A stretch of 64,000 bases of DNA, taken from Bradyrhizobium sp. SZCCT0148. Lineage in GTDB: Bacteria; Pseudomonadota; Alphaproteobacteria; Rhizobiales; Xanthobacteraceae. The position numbers and the translations under genes are program-made. The notes under the pieces are model-generated. The model did not search any database, was not told the origin of the DNA, and was given only the letters and a program-made list of their open reading frames with translations. The DNA lies in NCBI RefSeq assembly GCF_018129985.1, contig NZ_JAFCKT010000006.1, positions 1 to 64,000 on the forward strand, written 5' to 3'. Below are positions 24,743 through 33,135 of this stretch, piece by piece. Position 1 is the stretch's first letter. Each line of letters begins with the position of its first letter.

Positions 24743-25615
24743 ATGCCCGAGCCCGCGAAATCCTCGCCGCTGAGCGAACTGCGCATCGCGTTGCCATCGC
24801 TGCCGATGCGGCTGCAGGAAGTCGGGCGCTTCGTCGCTGCCAACGATTACGACGCCACCACTCGATCAATGCGCGACCTCGCTGCGGTTGCCGGCGCCGA
24901 TCCCGCCGCGTTCACACGCCTCGCCAAGGCGATCGGCTATTCCGGCTGGGACGAATTGCGCGCCGCGCTGACGGAGGCGCGGCGTCCCTCGCAGATCGCG
25001 CCCTTCTCCGGCCGCACCAGAAGCCGCCGGCCCGGTCCGAATGCCGATATCGCACTCGTCACCGACAAGCTCGAGGCCGAGGCCGCGGGCCTTCCGCGCA
25101 TCTCCGCCCAGCCGATTGCGGAGGCCGCCCGCGCCTTGCATGAGGCCAAGCGGATCTGGATTGCAGGCTATCGCAGCTGCCGCAGCGTCGCCGAACTCTT
25201 GAACTACGAGCTGCGGCTATTCCGCCCCGAACACGTGCAGCTTATCGGCGTGTCCGGCCCGGACGATCTCGATCTCGGCGCCTTCCGCCGCGGCGAAGCT
25301 GTCATCGTCATCGGCTTCCTGCCCTACACCCATGCGAGCGTCCGCGTCGCGCAAGCCGCCCATCACAGCGGCGCAACGCTGATTGCCATCGCGGACAGCG
25401 TCTCGGCACCGATGGCCGAAGGAGCCGACCACGTCCTGCTGTTCGAGGCCGCCTCCTCGCCCGGCTTCTTCCCGAGTCTCACCGGCGCGATCGCGATCGC
25501 ACAATCGCTGGCGGCGGTGACGTTCGCGCTCGGCGGCGTCGCCGCGAAGAAGCGCCTGGAGCATACCGAGGCCCGGCTCGCTGCCGCCTCCACCTACGTT
25601 TTGGAGAAAGGTTGA
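24743..25615 (+). CDS. MurR/RpiR-family transcriptional regulator
   Basis: 290 residues from the ATG at 24743 (start MPEPAKSSPLSELR). An N-terminal RpiR-type HTH (about 10-85, with RDLAAVAGADPAAFTRLAKAI) is joined to a SIS domain (about 125-270) that usually binds a sugar phosphate or similar small molecule. It lies between divergent permease genes and an aminotransferase gene that starts two bases after its stop, so it likely controls amino-acid import and transamination together. Ligand unknown; an amino-acid-derived effector is an inference. Confidence 0.9.
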   Translation: MPEPAKSSPLSELRIALPSLPMRLQEVGRFVAANDYDATTRSMRDLAAVAGADPAAFTRLAKAIGYSGWDELRAALTEARRPSQIAPFSGRTRSRRPGPNADIALVTDKLEAEAAGLPRISAQPIAEAARALHEAKRIWIAGYRSCRSVAELLNYELRLFRPEHVQLIGVSGPDDLDLGAFRRGEAVIVIGFLPYTHASVRVAQAAHHSGATLIAIADSVSAPMAEGADHVLLFEAASSPGFFPSLTGAIAIAQSLAAVTFALGGVAAKKRLEHTEARLAAASTYVLEKG

Positions 25616-25617
25616 CC

Positions 25618-26967
25618 ATGCCCCCCCGCACCAGCCGCGTGCTGCACCGCTCGTTGCGCGAGACGCCGCCCAAGGCGATCGGCGGCGAAGGCGTCTATCT
25701 CTTCGCGGAGAACGGACGGCGCGTGCTCGACGCCTCCGGCGGCGCGGCGGTTTCCTGTCTCGGCCACCAGCATCCACGCGTGATCGCGGCGATGGCAAAG
25801 CAGGCCTCGACGCTGGCCTATTCGCACACCGCCTTCTTCTCGTCCGAGCCTGCCGAAGCTCTCGCCGAGACGCTGGTCGGCCATGAACCCGGCGGCCTCG
25901 CCTATGCCTATTTCGTCAGCGGCGGATCGGAGGCGATCGAAGCCAGCATCAAGCTTGCGCGGCAATATTTCATCGAGCGCGGCGAGCCGCAGCGTCAGCA
26001 TTTCATTGCGCGGCGACAGAGCTACCACGGCAACACGCTGGGCGCGCTGGCCGCCGGCGGCAACGCCTGGCGGCGCGCGCCCTATGCGCCGCTGCTGTCG
26101 GCCGCCTTCAGCCACGTGACACCGGCCTTTGCCTATCACGAAAAGCGCGATGGTGAATCCGATACGCAATTCGTGGCGAGGCTTGCGGCGGAGCTCGAAG
26201 CGGAGTTTCAGCGGCTCGGTCCCAACACCGTCGCGGCGTTCCTTGCCGAGCCCGTCGTCGGCGCCACCGCCGGCGCGGTGACGGCCCCGGACGGCTACTT
26301 CAGGGCGGTGCGCGAGATCTGCGACCGGCACGGCGCGCTGCTCATCCTCGACGAGGTCATGTGCGGCATGGGCCGCACCGGCACCACGCACGCCTGGGAG
26401 CAGGAAGGCGTCGCGCCCGACATCCAAGCGATCGCAAAGGGGCTCGGCGGCGGCTATCAGCCGATCGGGGCGATGCTCGCGAGCGGCAAGATCATCGACA
26501 CCATCCGCGCCGGCTCGGGCGCGTTCCAGCACGGCCACACTTATCTGGCACATCCCCTCGCCTGCGCAGCCGCACTGGCGGTGCAGGAGGTGATCCGCGA
26601 AGACGGCCTGCTCGACCGCGTGAAGGAGCGCGGCAGGCAGCTCGAGCAGCGCCTGACCGAGCGCTTCGGCAATCACCGCCATGTCGGCGATATCAGGGGC
26701 CGCGGCCTGTTCTGGGCGATCGAGCTGGTCGCCGATCGCGCCAGCCGCACCTCGTTCGATCCCGCGCTCAAGCTTAATCAGAAGATCAAGGCGGAGGCGT
26801 TCGCCAACGGGCTCGGCTGCTATCCCGGCGGCGGCACCGTGGACGGCATGCGCGGCGACCATGTGCTGCTGGCGCCGCCCTATATCGCGTCAGCCGACGA
26901 AATCGATCTGATCGTCGACAAGCTCGGCACAGCCGTCGACAACGTATTGCGTAGTGTCAATCACTGA
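25618..26967 (+). CDS. Class III pyridoxal-phosphate aminotransferase
   Basis: 449-residue fold-type I enzyme of the omega-aminotransferase group. It shows FVSGGSEAIEASIKLARQ, the YHGNT motif, LDEVMCGMGRTG with the PLP-binding Asp, and the catalytic lysine in AIAKGLGGGYQPIGAM. The ATG at 25618 has GGAGAAAGG upstream; a TTG six bases earlier is less likely. It lies directly behind the RpiR gene and ten bases ahead of the binding-protein gene, so it probably acts on the imported amino acid. Amino donor and acceptor are not known. Confidence 0.9.
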   Translation: MPPRTSRVLHRSLRETPPKAIGGEGVYLFAENGRRVLDASGGAAVSCLGHQHPRVIAAMAKQASTLAYSHTAFFSSEPAEALAETLVGHEPGGLAYAYFVSGGSEAIEASIKLARQYFIERGEPQRQHFIARRQSYHGNTLGALAAGGNAWRRAPYAPLLSAAFSHVTPAFAYHEKRDGESDTQFVARLAAELEAEFQRLGPNTVAAFLAEPVVGATAGAVTAPDGYFRAVREICDRHGALLILDEVMCGMGRTGTTHAWEQEGVAPDIQAIAKGLGGGYQPIGAMLASGKIIDTIRAGSGAFQHGHTYLAHPLACAAALAVQEVIREDGLLDRVKERGRQLEQRLTERFGNHRHVGDIRGRGLFWAIELVADRASRTSFDPALKLNQKIKAEAFANGLGCYPGGGTVDGMRGDHVLLAPPYIASADEIDLIVDKLGTAVDNVLRSVNH

Positions 26968-26977
26968 GGGTAATAGC

Positions 26978-27991
26978 ATGATGAGGAAAGTGGTTATCGC
27001 GGCGGGTGTGCTCGCTGCATCGACAGTTGTCGCATCCGCCGCGACGCTGGACACGGTGAAGAGCCGCGGCACGCTCATATGCGGCGTCAGCGCCGGCTTT
27101 GCCGGCTTCTCCGCGCCGGACTCGCAAGGCAATTACAAGGGCCTCGACGTCGACTATTGCCGCGCCCTCGCAGCCGGCGTGCTCGGCGATGCGACGAAAG
27201 TAAAGTACGTCTCCCTGACCGCGCAGAACCGCTTCACCGCGCTTCAATCCGGCGAGATCGACGTGCTCTACCGCAACTCGACCCAGACTTACTTGCGCGG
27301 TGTAACGCTCGGCCTGCGCCAGGGCCCGATCAACTTCTACGACGGCCAGGGCTTTGTGGTGAAGAAGGACCTCGGCGTCAAGGAGATCAAGGACCTGAAG
27401 GGCGCCACCGTCTGTGTCGCGCAGGGCACCACGCATGAGGTCACGCTCGGCGATTACGGTCGCGCCAACGGCATCGACTGGAAGCCGCTGGTGTTTGACC
27501 GCATCGACACCATGTACCAAACGTTCTTCGGCGGCCGCTGTGACGCCATGACCCAGGATGCCTCCGCGCTCGCGGGCGCGGTGACGACGGCTGCGCCGAA
27601 CGCGGCCGACTACGTCGTGCTGCCGCAAACCATCAGCAAGGAGCCGCTCGGGCCCTTCACCCGCAACGGCGACGAGGTCTGGAGCGACATCATCACCTGG
27701 CTGCATTACGGCCTGATCGAGGCCGAGGAGCTCGGCGTCACGCAAGGCAATGTCGACGAAATGGCGAAGTCTCAGACTCCTGCGATCCAGCGGCTGCTGG
27801 GCGCCTCCGGCGACCTCGGCTCGCGGCTTGGGCTCGACAACAAATGGCTGGTCACCGCGCTCAAGGCCACCGGCAATTACGGCGAGATCTACGAACGCAA
27901 TGTTGGCAAGGCTAGCCCGCTCAAGCTCGACCGCGGCCTCAACGGCCTCTGGAGCAAGGGCGGCTTGATGTACGCGGTGCCGTTCAAGTAA
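26978..27991 (+). CDS. aapJ: Polar amino-acid ABC transporter substrate-binding protein (AapJ-like)
   Basis: 337-residue periplasmic binding protein with a Sec signal (MMRKVVIAAGVLAASTVVAS, probable cut after ASA). The body fits the SBP_bac_3 family and the AapJ/BztA group: TLDTVKSRGTLICGVSAGFAGFS near the start, RNSTQTYLRG, and VFDRIDTMYQTFFGGRCDAM. The start is ATG at 26978 (or 26981) with GAGGG upstream. It is in the RpiR-aminotransferase operon, on the strand opposite to the permease genes it must serve. Confidence 0.92.
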   Translation: MMRKVVIAAGVLAASTVVASAATLDTVKSRGTLICGVSAGFAGFSAPDSQGNYKGLDVDYCRALAAGVLGDATKVKYVSLTAQNRFTALQSGEIDVLYRNSTQTYLRGVTLGLRQGPINFYDGQGFVVKKDLGVKEIKDLKGATVCVAQGTTHEVTLGDYGRANGIDWKPLVFDRIDTMYQTFFGGRCDAMTQDASALAGAVTTAAPNAADYVVLPQTISKEPLGPFTRNGDEVWSDIITWLHYGLIEAEELGVTQGNVDEMAKSQTPAIQRLLGASGDLGSRLGLDNKWLVTALKATGNYGEIYERNVGKASPLKLDRGLNGLWSKGGLMYAVPFK

Positions 27992-27999
27992 ACGTCTCA

Positions 28000-28135
28000 C
28001 GTGTCCCGGACGCGCTGCGGCGTGCAACGCCGCTGCGCGGAGCCGGGACCCAGGAGGCCAACGGCTTCCGATGTCAAAGAATGGGCCCCGGCTCAGCAGC
28101 GCACCGCTTCGTGCTGCGCTGCATCCGGGGCACGA
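28000..28135. repeat. Dispersed GC-rich repeat, family B, copy 2
   Basis: Begins CGTGTCCCGGACGCGCTGCG and ends GCATCCGGGGCACG, with complementary ends and inner GC-rich arms. It fills the gap after the AapJ-like gene and ends about 20 bases before the next gene. Related to 22213-22352. Confidence 0.7.
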
Positions 28136-28156
28136 GACCGACCAGGTAGTTATTGA

Positions 28157-28807
28157 ATGACGACGCCCCCCCGCATCGCCCTGATCCACGCCCTCAAGCA
28201 TTCCATCGCGCCGATCGAAGCGTCGTTCGCCAAGGCTTGGCCGGAGGCGCGGCTGATGAACCTGCTCGACGACAGCCTGTCGGCGGACTTGGCCCGCGAC
28301 GGCGTGCTCAACGACGCCATGACCGAGCGCTTCCTTGCGCTCGGCGATTATGCGGCGGCGACGGAGGCGAACGGGATCCTGTTCACCTGCTCGGCTTTCG
28401 GCCCATGCATCGAGGCGGTGGCGCGCGCGCATGCGCCAATGCCGGTGCTCAAGCCGAACGAAGCCATGATCGCGCGCGCCGTGACGATGGGCAAGCGGAT
28501 CGGCCTGCTCTCGACCTTCCCGCCGACGCTGGTCTCGATGCCGCCGGAGTTTCCGGTCTCGGTCCAGGTGGTGCCGAAACTTGCAGAGGGTGCGCTGGCC
28601 GCACTCGACCGCGGCGACCGCGCCACGCATGACCGGCTGATCGTGAAGGCATCAAAGGACCTGCGCGATTGCGACGTCATTGCCCTCGCACAGTTCAGCA
28701 TCGCTTCGACAGCGCAGCTGGTTGGGGAAGCTACCGGCCGTCCCGTCGTCACGACGCCTGACAGCGCGGTCGAGAAGTTGATGGCGCTGCTGGAGGCGAA
28801 AGCTTAG
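28157..28807 (+). CDS. Asp/Glu/hydantoin racemase-family protein with a single active-site Cys
   Basis: 216-residue cytoplasmic protein of the Asp/Glu racemase superfamily. The N-terminal catalytic cysteine is present (Cys78 in LFTCSAFG). The usual second catalytic cysteine is replaced by Gln179 in IALAQFS. Two cysteines are needed for two-base racemisation, so a one-cysteine form suggests another reaction such as decarboxylation, isomerisation or one-sided proton transfer. It follows the AapJ-like gene across a repeat, and its stop overlaps the stop of the convergent tetR gene. Confidence 0.85.
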   Translation: MTTPPRIALIHALKHSIAPIEASFAKAWPEARLMNLLDDSLSADLARDGVLNDAMTERFLALGDYAAATEANGILFTCSAFGPCIEAVARAHAPMPVLKPNEAMIARAVTMGKRIGLLSTFPPTLVSMPPEFPVSVQVVPKLAEGALAALDRGDRATHDRLIVKASKDLRDCDVIALAQFSIASTAQLVGEATGRPVVTTPDSAVEKLMALLEAKA

Positions 28808-29451
28808 GCCCCGGGCTTTTTTGGCCGCCGCGCGCCCTTGATCGCGGCCGCGAGCGCGGCTTTCGTTTCGCTGACAAAATCCTCGACCAGTTCTTCGCGC
28901 GTCGCATGCGCGGCCTCACCGGTAAACAGGCCCTGCTCGGCCAGCATCACCACACCGTGCAGCGCCGCCCAGATCTTAAGTGCCTGCCGCTCGCGCAATA
29001 ACCCGACCGCAGGCGCTTCCAGCGCGTCGATCACGAGTGCAAACGTCTCGCGCGTCGCCTCGTGCAGTTCGCTGCCCTTGGCGGCATAGGACACCGTGCG
29101 CGAGGCGAACATCAGACGGTAGATACCGTTGCGACGCAGGCCGAAATCGAGTGTGGCCTGCGCCAGCCGCGACAGTTTCGACTGCTCCGACGGCTTGGCC
29201 ATTGCATCGCGCAGGATCGCGCTGAGCTGCCGGAACGCCTCCGCCGTCACCGCTGCAAGCAAGGCCTCGCGATCGGCGAAATGACGATAGGGCGCCGGCT
29301 GCGAGACGCCGAGTTGCTTGGCCAGCGCCTTGATGCTGATCGCCTCGGCCCCGCCGTGCTCAGCCTCGCGCAGCGCAGCCCTGATCAGGGCCTCGCGGAG
29401 ATCGCCGTGGTGGTAGGTCTTCTCTGGCTTGCGGGCAAGTTGTGAGCGCAT
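28804..29451 (-). CDS. TetR-family transcriptional regulator
   Basis: 215 residues. The N-terminal HTH spans about 12-60 with ALAKQLGVSQPAPYRHFADR, and the C-terminal half fits the WHG/TetR_C_13 type. It is divergent from the ferredoxin-P450 genes. A strong promoter with an embedded inverted repeat lies between them, so it most likely represses that unit until an inducer binds. Its stop overlaps the convergent racemase-family gene by four bases. Confidence 0.93.
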   Translation of the reverse strand: MRSQLARKPEKTYHHGDLREALIRAALREAEHGGAEAISIKALAKQLGVSQPAPYRHFADREALLAAVTAEAFRQLSAILRDAMAKPSEQSKLSRLAQATLDFGLRRNGIYRLMFASRTVSYAAKGSELHEATRETFALVIDALEAPAVGLLRERQALKIWAALHGVVMLAEQGLFTGEAAHATREELVEDFVSETKAALAAAIKGARRPKKPGA

Positions 29452-29478
29452 GTTGCGCGCGAGCCTATAAGTTTGCGC

Positions 29479-29508
29479 TTGACAGGGGAAGCCTGTCGCG
29501 AATGTAAT
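29479..29508 (+). promoter_or_regulatory. Promoter of the ferredoxin-P450 unit with embedded TetR-type operator
   Basis: TTGACA (29479-29484) and TGTAAT (29503-29508) are spaced by 18 bases, close to the sigma-70 consensus. The inverted repeat GACAGG-GGAAG-CCTGTC at 29481-29497 overlaps the -35 box and spacer, a normal location for a TetR-family repressor site. It is also about 30 bases upstream of the divergent tetR start. Confidence 0.65.
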
Positions 29509-29608
29509 ATACTATAACTTTGAAAAAGGCGGCAGCGTGCCGCTGACAAAATCTATCAAGAGGAACGCGCCGTCCTTCGGGGCCTGCGCACACGACCGGG
29601 GAAGCCGC

Positions 29609-29818
29609 ATGACAGAGCGACTGAGGGTTCACGTCGATCCCGACAAATGCCAGGGCCACGCGCGCTGCAAGGCGCTCGCGCCGGAATTGTTCGAACTCGA
29701 CGAATACGGCAACGCCCACGAAGCCGGCGACGGCACGGTCCCGCCGGGTCTCGAGGACAAAGCCTGGCTTGCGAAATCCAACTGCCCCGAAATCGCGATC
29801 GATGTGATCGAGGAGTAG
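29609..29818 (+). CDS. P450-type ferredoxin with CxxHxxC motif
   Basis: 69-residue small ferredoxin. The cluster motif reads CQGHARC near residue 14 with a last Cys in NCPEIAI; the second cysteine of a normal 4Fe-4S site is His. This pattern is known from ferredoxins linked to cytochromes P450 and suggests a 3Fe-4S or a His-ligated 4Fe-4S cluster. I chose the ATG at 29609, in good agreement with the family start MTERLRVHVDPDKC. It sits 56 bases before the P450 gene and should be its electron donor; no ferredoxin reductase gene is adjacent. Confidence 0.93.
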   Translation: MTERLRVHVDPDKCQGHARCKALAPELFELDEYGNAHEAGDGTVPPGLEDKAWLAKSNCPEIAIDVIEE

Positions 29819-29874
29819 CACGGCCTCTGACGCCACGCATCCTATCAGCGAATACGAGCCAAGGGATTCCCGCC

Positions 29875-31095
29875 ATGTCCGACGCCAGTCTGCCCGCCGC
29901 CCATCCGCCCGTCACCGACTGGGTTCATGATTTCGATCATACCGATCCGCAATGGACCGAGGATCCCTTCCCGATCTGGGAGGAACTGCGCGCCGCAAGC
30001 CCGGTGGTGCACACCGAGCGTTTCCTCGGCTGCTACATGCCGACAACCTATGAAGCCGTGCGCGAGATCGCCAACGATACCGAGCATTTCTCCTCGCGCC
30101 GCATCATCGTGCGCGACGTCCGTCCCGAGGTCGCGAGGAATGCCGCGCCGCCGATCACTTCGGATCCGCCCGTGCACAAGCCGGCCAAACAGCTCTTGCT
30201 GCCGCCCTTCACGCCCGATGCGATGAAGAAGCTGGAGCCGCGGATGCGCGCGATCTGCAACGAGCTGATCGACGGCTTCATCGCGGACGGCAAGGTCGAC
30301 GCCGCCGCGCGCTACGCCAAGTATATCCCGGTTCGGGCCATCGCCCACATGCTCGGCATCCCCGAGAGCGACAGCGATCTCTTCATCAACTGGATCCACA
30401 TGATCCTGGAACTCGGCATCAAGGACGAGAGCAAGCTGCTCCAGGCCGTGCAGGAAATGAGCGCCTATTTCAGGACGCATATCGAGGAGCGAAGATCGAA
30501 GCCGACCGACGATCTGATCTCCTATTTGATGAATGCCCGGGACAAGGATGGCCAGCCGCTGGAAGAGTCCCACGTCCTGGGCTCGCTGCGCCTGCTCCTG
30601 ATCGCCGGCATCGACACAACTTGGAGCGCGATCGGCTCCTCGCTCTGGCACCTTGCGAAGACGCCGGGCGACCGCGAGCGACTGATCGCCGAACCCGGGT
30701 TGATCCCGACCGCCGTGGAGGAACTTCTGCGCGCTTATTCTCCGGTGACGATGGCCCGCGAGGTGGTCAAGGAGACCACGATCTCGGGCTGCCCAGTCAA
30801 GGCGGGCAACATGGTGCTGCTGTCCTTCCCGGCCGCAAATCGCGACCCCGCGATGTTTCCAGATGCTGACAAAGTCGTGATCGACCGTCGCGAAAACCGG
30901 CATGCCGCCTTCGGCCTCGGTATTCACCGCTGTGTCGGTTCCAACCTGGCGCGCATGGAGATGCAGGTAGCGCTGGAGGAGTGGCTCAAGCGCATCCCGG
31001 ATTTCCGGCTCGACCCGGCAGGCACGGTGGCTTGGTCACAGGGAACGGTGCGCGGCCCCCGCCAGTTGCCATTCTTGCTCGGAAAGGCGATGTAG
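29875..31095 (+). CDS. Cytochrome P450 monooxygenase
   Basis: 406-residue soluble bacterial P450 (class I). The I-helix motif AGIDTT is at 244-249, the ExxR pair at E283/R286, and the heme loop FGLGIHRCVG has the thiolate Cys353. Electrons should come from the preceding ferredoxin. The ATG at 29875 follows AAGGGA; a longer frame upstream only overlaps the ferredoxin gene. It is followed after 28 bases by an MHS-type transporter gene, so substrate import and hydroxylation may be linked. Substrate unknown. Confidence 0.95.
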   Translation: MSDASLPAAHPPVTDWVHDFDHTDPQWTEDPFPIWEELRAASPVVHTERFLGCYMPTTYEAVREIANDTEHFSSRRIIVRDVRPEVARNAAPPITSDPPVHKPAKQLLLPPFTPDAMKKLEPRMRAICNELIDGFIADGKVDAAARYAKYIPVRAIAHMLGIPESDSDLFINWIHMILELGIKDESKLLQAVQEMSAYFRTHIEERRSKPTDDLISYLMNARDKDGQPLEESHVLGSLRLLLIAGIDTTWSAIGSSLWHLAKTPGDRERLIAEPGLIPTAVEELLRAYSPVTMAREVVKETTISGCPVKAGNMVLLSFPAANRDPAMFPDADKVVIDRRENRHAAFGLGIHRCVGSNLARMEMQVALEEWLKRIPDFRLDPAGTVAWSQGTVRGPRQLPFLLGKAM

Positions 31096-31123
31096 GCCTT
31101 TCCAGACAACGGAGAGGCCGGAC

Positions 31124-32446
31124 GTGACTGACCAAGCAACCCAACCGGCCTCCGACCACATCGACATCGCCGACGCCAGGCGGCGAATCAAGGCGATCTT
31201 CATCGGCTCCATCGGCAATCTCGTCGAGTGGTACGACTTCTACGCCTACACTGCGTTTGCGCTCTATTTCGCTCCCGCGTTCTTTCCCGGCAACGACCCC
31301 GTCGTGCAGCAGTTGAACGTCGCCGTGGTGTTCGCGGCGACCTTCCTGATGCGTCCGCTGGGCGGCTGGCTGTTCGGTTACATCGCCGATCATTACGGAC
31401 GACGCATTTCGCTGACGCTCTCGGTCGTCTTCATGTGCTTCGGCTCACTGATCATCGCGCTGACGCCGACCTATGCCACGATCGGCTTCGCCGCGCCGGT
31501 CATCCTGGCGCTCGCACGCGTCATCGAAGGCCTCAGCCTCGGCGGCGAATATGGCGCCAGCGCCACCTATCTCAGCGAGGTCGCCGACCCAAAGCACCGC
31601 GGCTTCTATTCGAGCTTTCAATACGTCACCTTGATCGGCGGCCAGCTCACCGCGATCATCGTGCTGCTGCTCCTGCAAAAGGTGTTCCTGACGCCCGAGG
31701 AACTGAGGGCATGGGGCTGGCGCATCCCGTTTGCGATCGGCGCGGCGCTCGCGATCTTTGCCGCGGTGATGCGGCGCGGCCTGCACGAGACGGAAGCGTT
31801 CGAGGAAGCCAGGAAGGTGGTGAAGCCGACCGGTTCGATCACCAATTTGCTGCGGTATCCGCGCGAGCTCTTGCTGGTCGTCGGCCTCACTGCCGGCGGC
31901 ACCGCGGCGTTCTACACCTTCACCACCTATATGCAGACCTTCGTCAAGCTTTCAGTCGGACTGACGGAAGACCAGACCACATTCGTGATCTTCGGCACGT
32001 TGATTTTCGCGACTATCCTGCAGCCGATCTACGGCGCGATCTCCGACAAGATCGGGCGCAAGCCGCTCTTGATCTTCTTCGGTGTCGCTGGCACGCTCGC
32101 GACGGTGCCGCTGTTGATGACGCTGAAGGAGACCAAGTCACCCTTCGTCGCGTTCTTCCTGATCTGCTGTGCCTGGCTGTTCGTCGCCGGTTACACCTCG
32201 ATCAACGCGGTGGTGAAGGCCGAACTGTTCCCGACCAATGTGCGCGCGCTCGGCGTCGGCCTGCCCTACGCCATCACGGTGTCCGTTTTCGGCGGCACGG
32301 CGCCGGCGATCGCGCTCTATTTCAAGAGCATAGGGCACGAGGAATGGTTCTATTTCTACCTCAGCGGCATCATCTGCCTGTCTCTGGTAATCTATGCTAC
32401 CATGCGCGACACCAAGCATACTTCGGCAATGCATCGGCACGAGTAG
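31124..32446 (+). CDS. MFS transporter, metabolite:H+ symporter (MHS) family, GTG start
   Basis: 440 residues with twelve predicted membrane helices. The segment GSIGNLVEWYDFYAYTAFAL and the loop GYIADHYGRR place it in the MHS group (alpha-ketoglutarate, proline/betaine, dicarboxylate and aromatic acid symporters). The start is GTG at 31124 with GGAGAG upstream. It lies between the P450 gene and the sulfite-oxidase-like gene at 28- and 3-base spacing, so it belongs to the same operon. The transported acid is unknown. Confidence 0.92.
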   Translation: MTDQATQPASDHIDIADARRRIKAIFIGSIGNLVEWYDFYAYTAFALYFAPAFFPGNDPVVQQLNVAVVFAATFLMRPLGGWLFGYIADHYGRRISLTLSVVFMCFGSLIIALTPTYATIGFAAPVILALARVIEGLSLGGEYGASATYLSEVADPKHRGFYSSFQYVTLIGGQLTAIIVLLLLQKVFLTPEELRAWGWRIPFAIGAALAIFAAVMRRGLHETEAFEEARKVVKPTGSITNLLRYPRELLLVVGLTAGGTAAFYTFTTYMQTFVKLSVGLTEDQTTFVIFGTLIFATILQPIYGAISDKIGRKPLLIFFGVAGTLATVPLLMTLKETKSPFVAFFLICCAWLFVAGYTSINAVVKAELFPTNVRALGVGLPYAITVSVFGGTAPAIALYFKSIGHEEWFYFYLSGIICLSLVIYATMRDTKHTSAMHRHE

Positions 32447-32449
32447 ACC

Positions 32450-33109
32450 ATGGCGGACGAGACACCATCCGACAGCAAGCTGACGCGCAGCAAGGAGAAA
32501 TGGGCGCGCGAGGGCCGCTTTCTCACTGGAAAGATCACGCGCCTGGAGGGCCAGAGATTGCCGCCCGGCCAGCACCTCACCAAGGACTGGCCGGTGCTCG
32601 ATCTCGGGGTGGTGCCGCCGGTGTCGCGCGACCGCTGGCGGCTCGACGTCTACGGCGCGGTCGAAAATCCCGTGTTCTGGACCTTCGCCGAATTCACCGC
32701 GCAGAAGCAGGCGCGGTTCACCTCAGACATCCATTGCGTCACCACATGGTCGCGCTACGACAATGAGTGGGAAGGCCTCGCTACGCGCGAGCTGCTCGCG
32801 GCCTGCCAGCCGCGCGAGGATGCACGCTTCGTGACGTTGCATTCCCATGACGGCTACACCACCAACCTCGCGCTGGAAGACTTTGCCGCCGAGGATGCGC
32901 TGCTCGCCCATAGCTGGTCCGGCCAGCCGCTGACGGCGGAGCATGGCGGCCCGGTGCGGCTGGTCGTGCCGCATCTCTATTTCTGGAAGAGCGCGAAGTG
33001 GCTCCAGTCCATCGAATTCCGCACCGAGGACGCGCCGGGCTTTTGGGAAGTCCGCGGCTATCATAACCGCGGCGATCCCTGGGCCGAGCAGCGCTATTCA
33101 GACGATTAG
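32450..33109 (+). CDS. Sulfite-oxidase-like molybdopterin oxidoreductase
   Basis: 219-residue soluble protein of the oxidoreductase molybdopterin-binding family (YuiH-like). The probable molybdenum-ligating Cys lies in the conserved segment FTSDIHCVTTWS, followed by RYDNEWEGLA and later VPHLYFWKSAKWL. No signal peptide or Tat motif is present, so it may be cytoplasmic, unlike periplasmic MsrP/SorA. It starts three bases after the MFS stop. The substrate is unknown. Confidence 0.9.
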   Translation: MADETPSDSKLTRSKEKWAREGRFLTGKITRLEGQRLPPGQHLTKDWPVLDLGVVPPVSRDRWRLDVYGAVENPVFWTFAEFTAQKQARFTSDIHCVTTWSRYDNEWEGLATRELLAACQPREDARFVTLHSHDGYTTNLALEDFAAEDALLAHSWSGQPLTAEHGGPVRLVVPHLYFWKSAKWLQSIEFRTEDAPGFWEVRGYHNRGDPWAEQRYSDD

Positions 33110-33135
33110 AGTTCAAGCAGCAACGGGGGAAGCCC

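Noticed and set aside
26957..28630. 557-codon minus-strand frame across the AapJ-like and racemase-family genes
   Set aside because: It crosses two well-supported genes and a repeat and has shadow-like composition.
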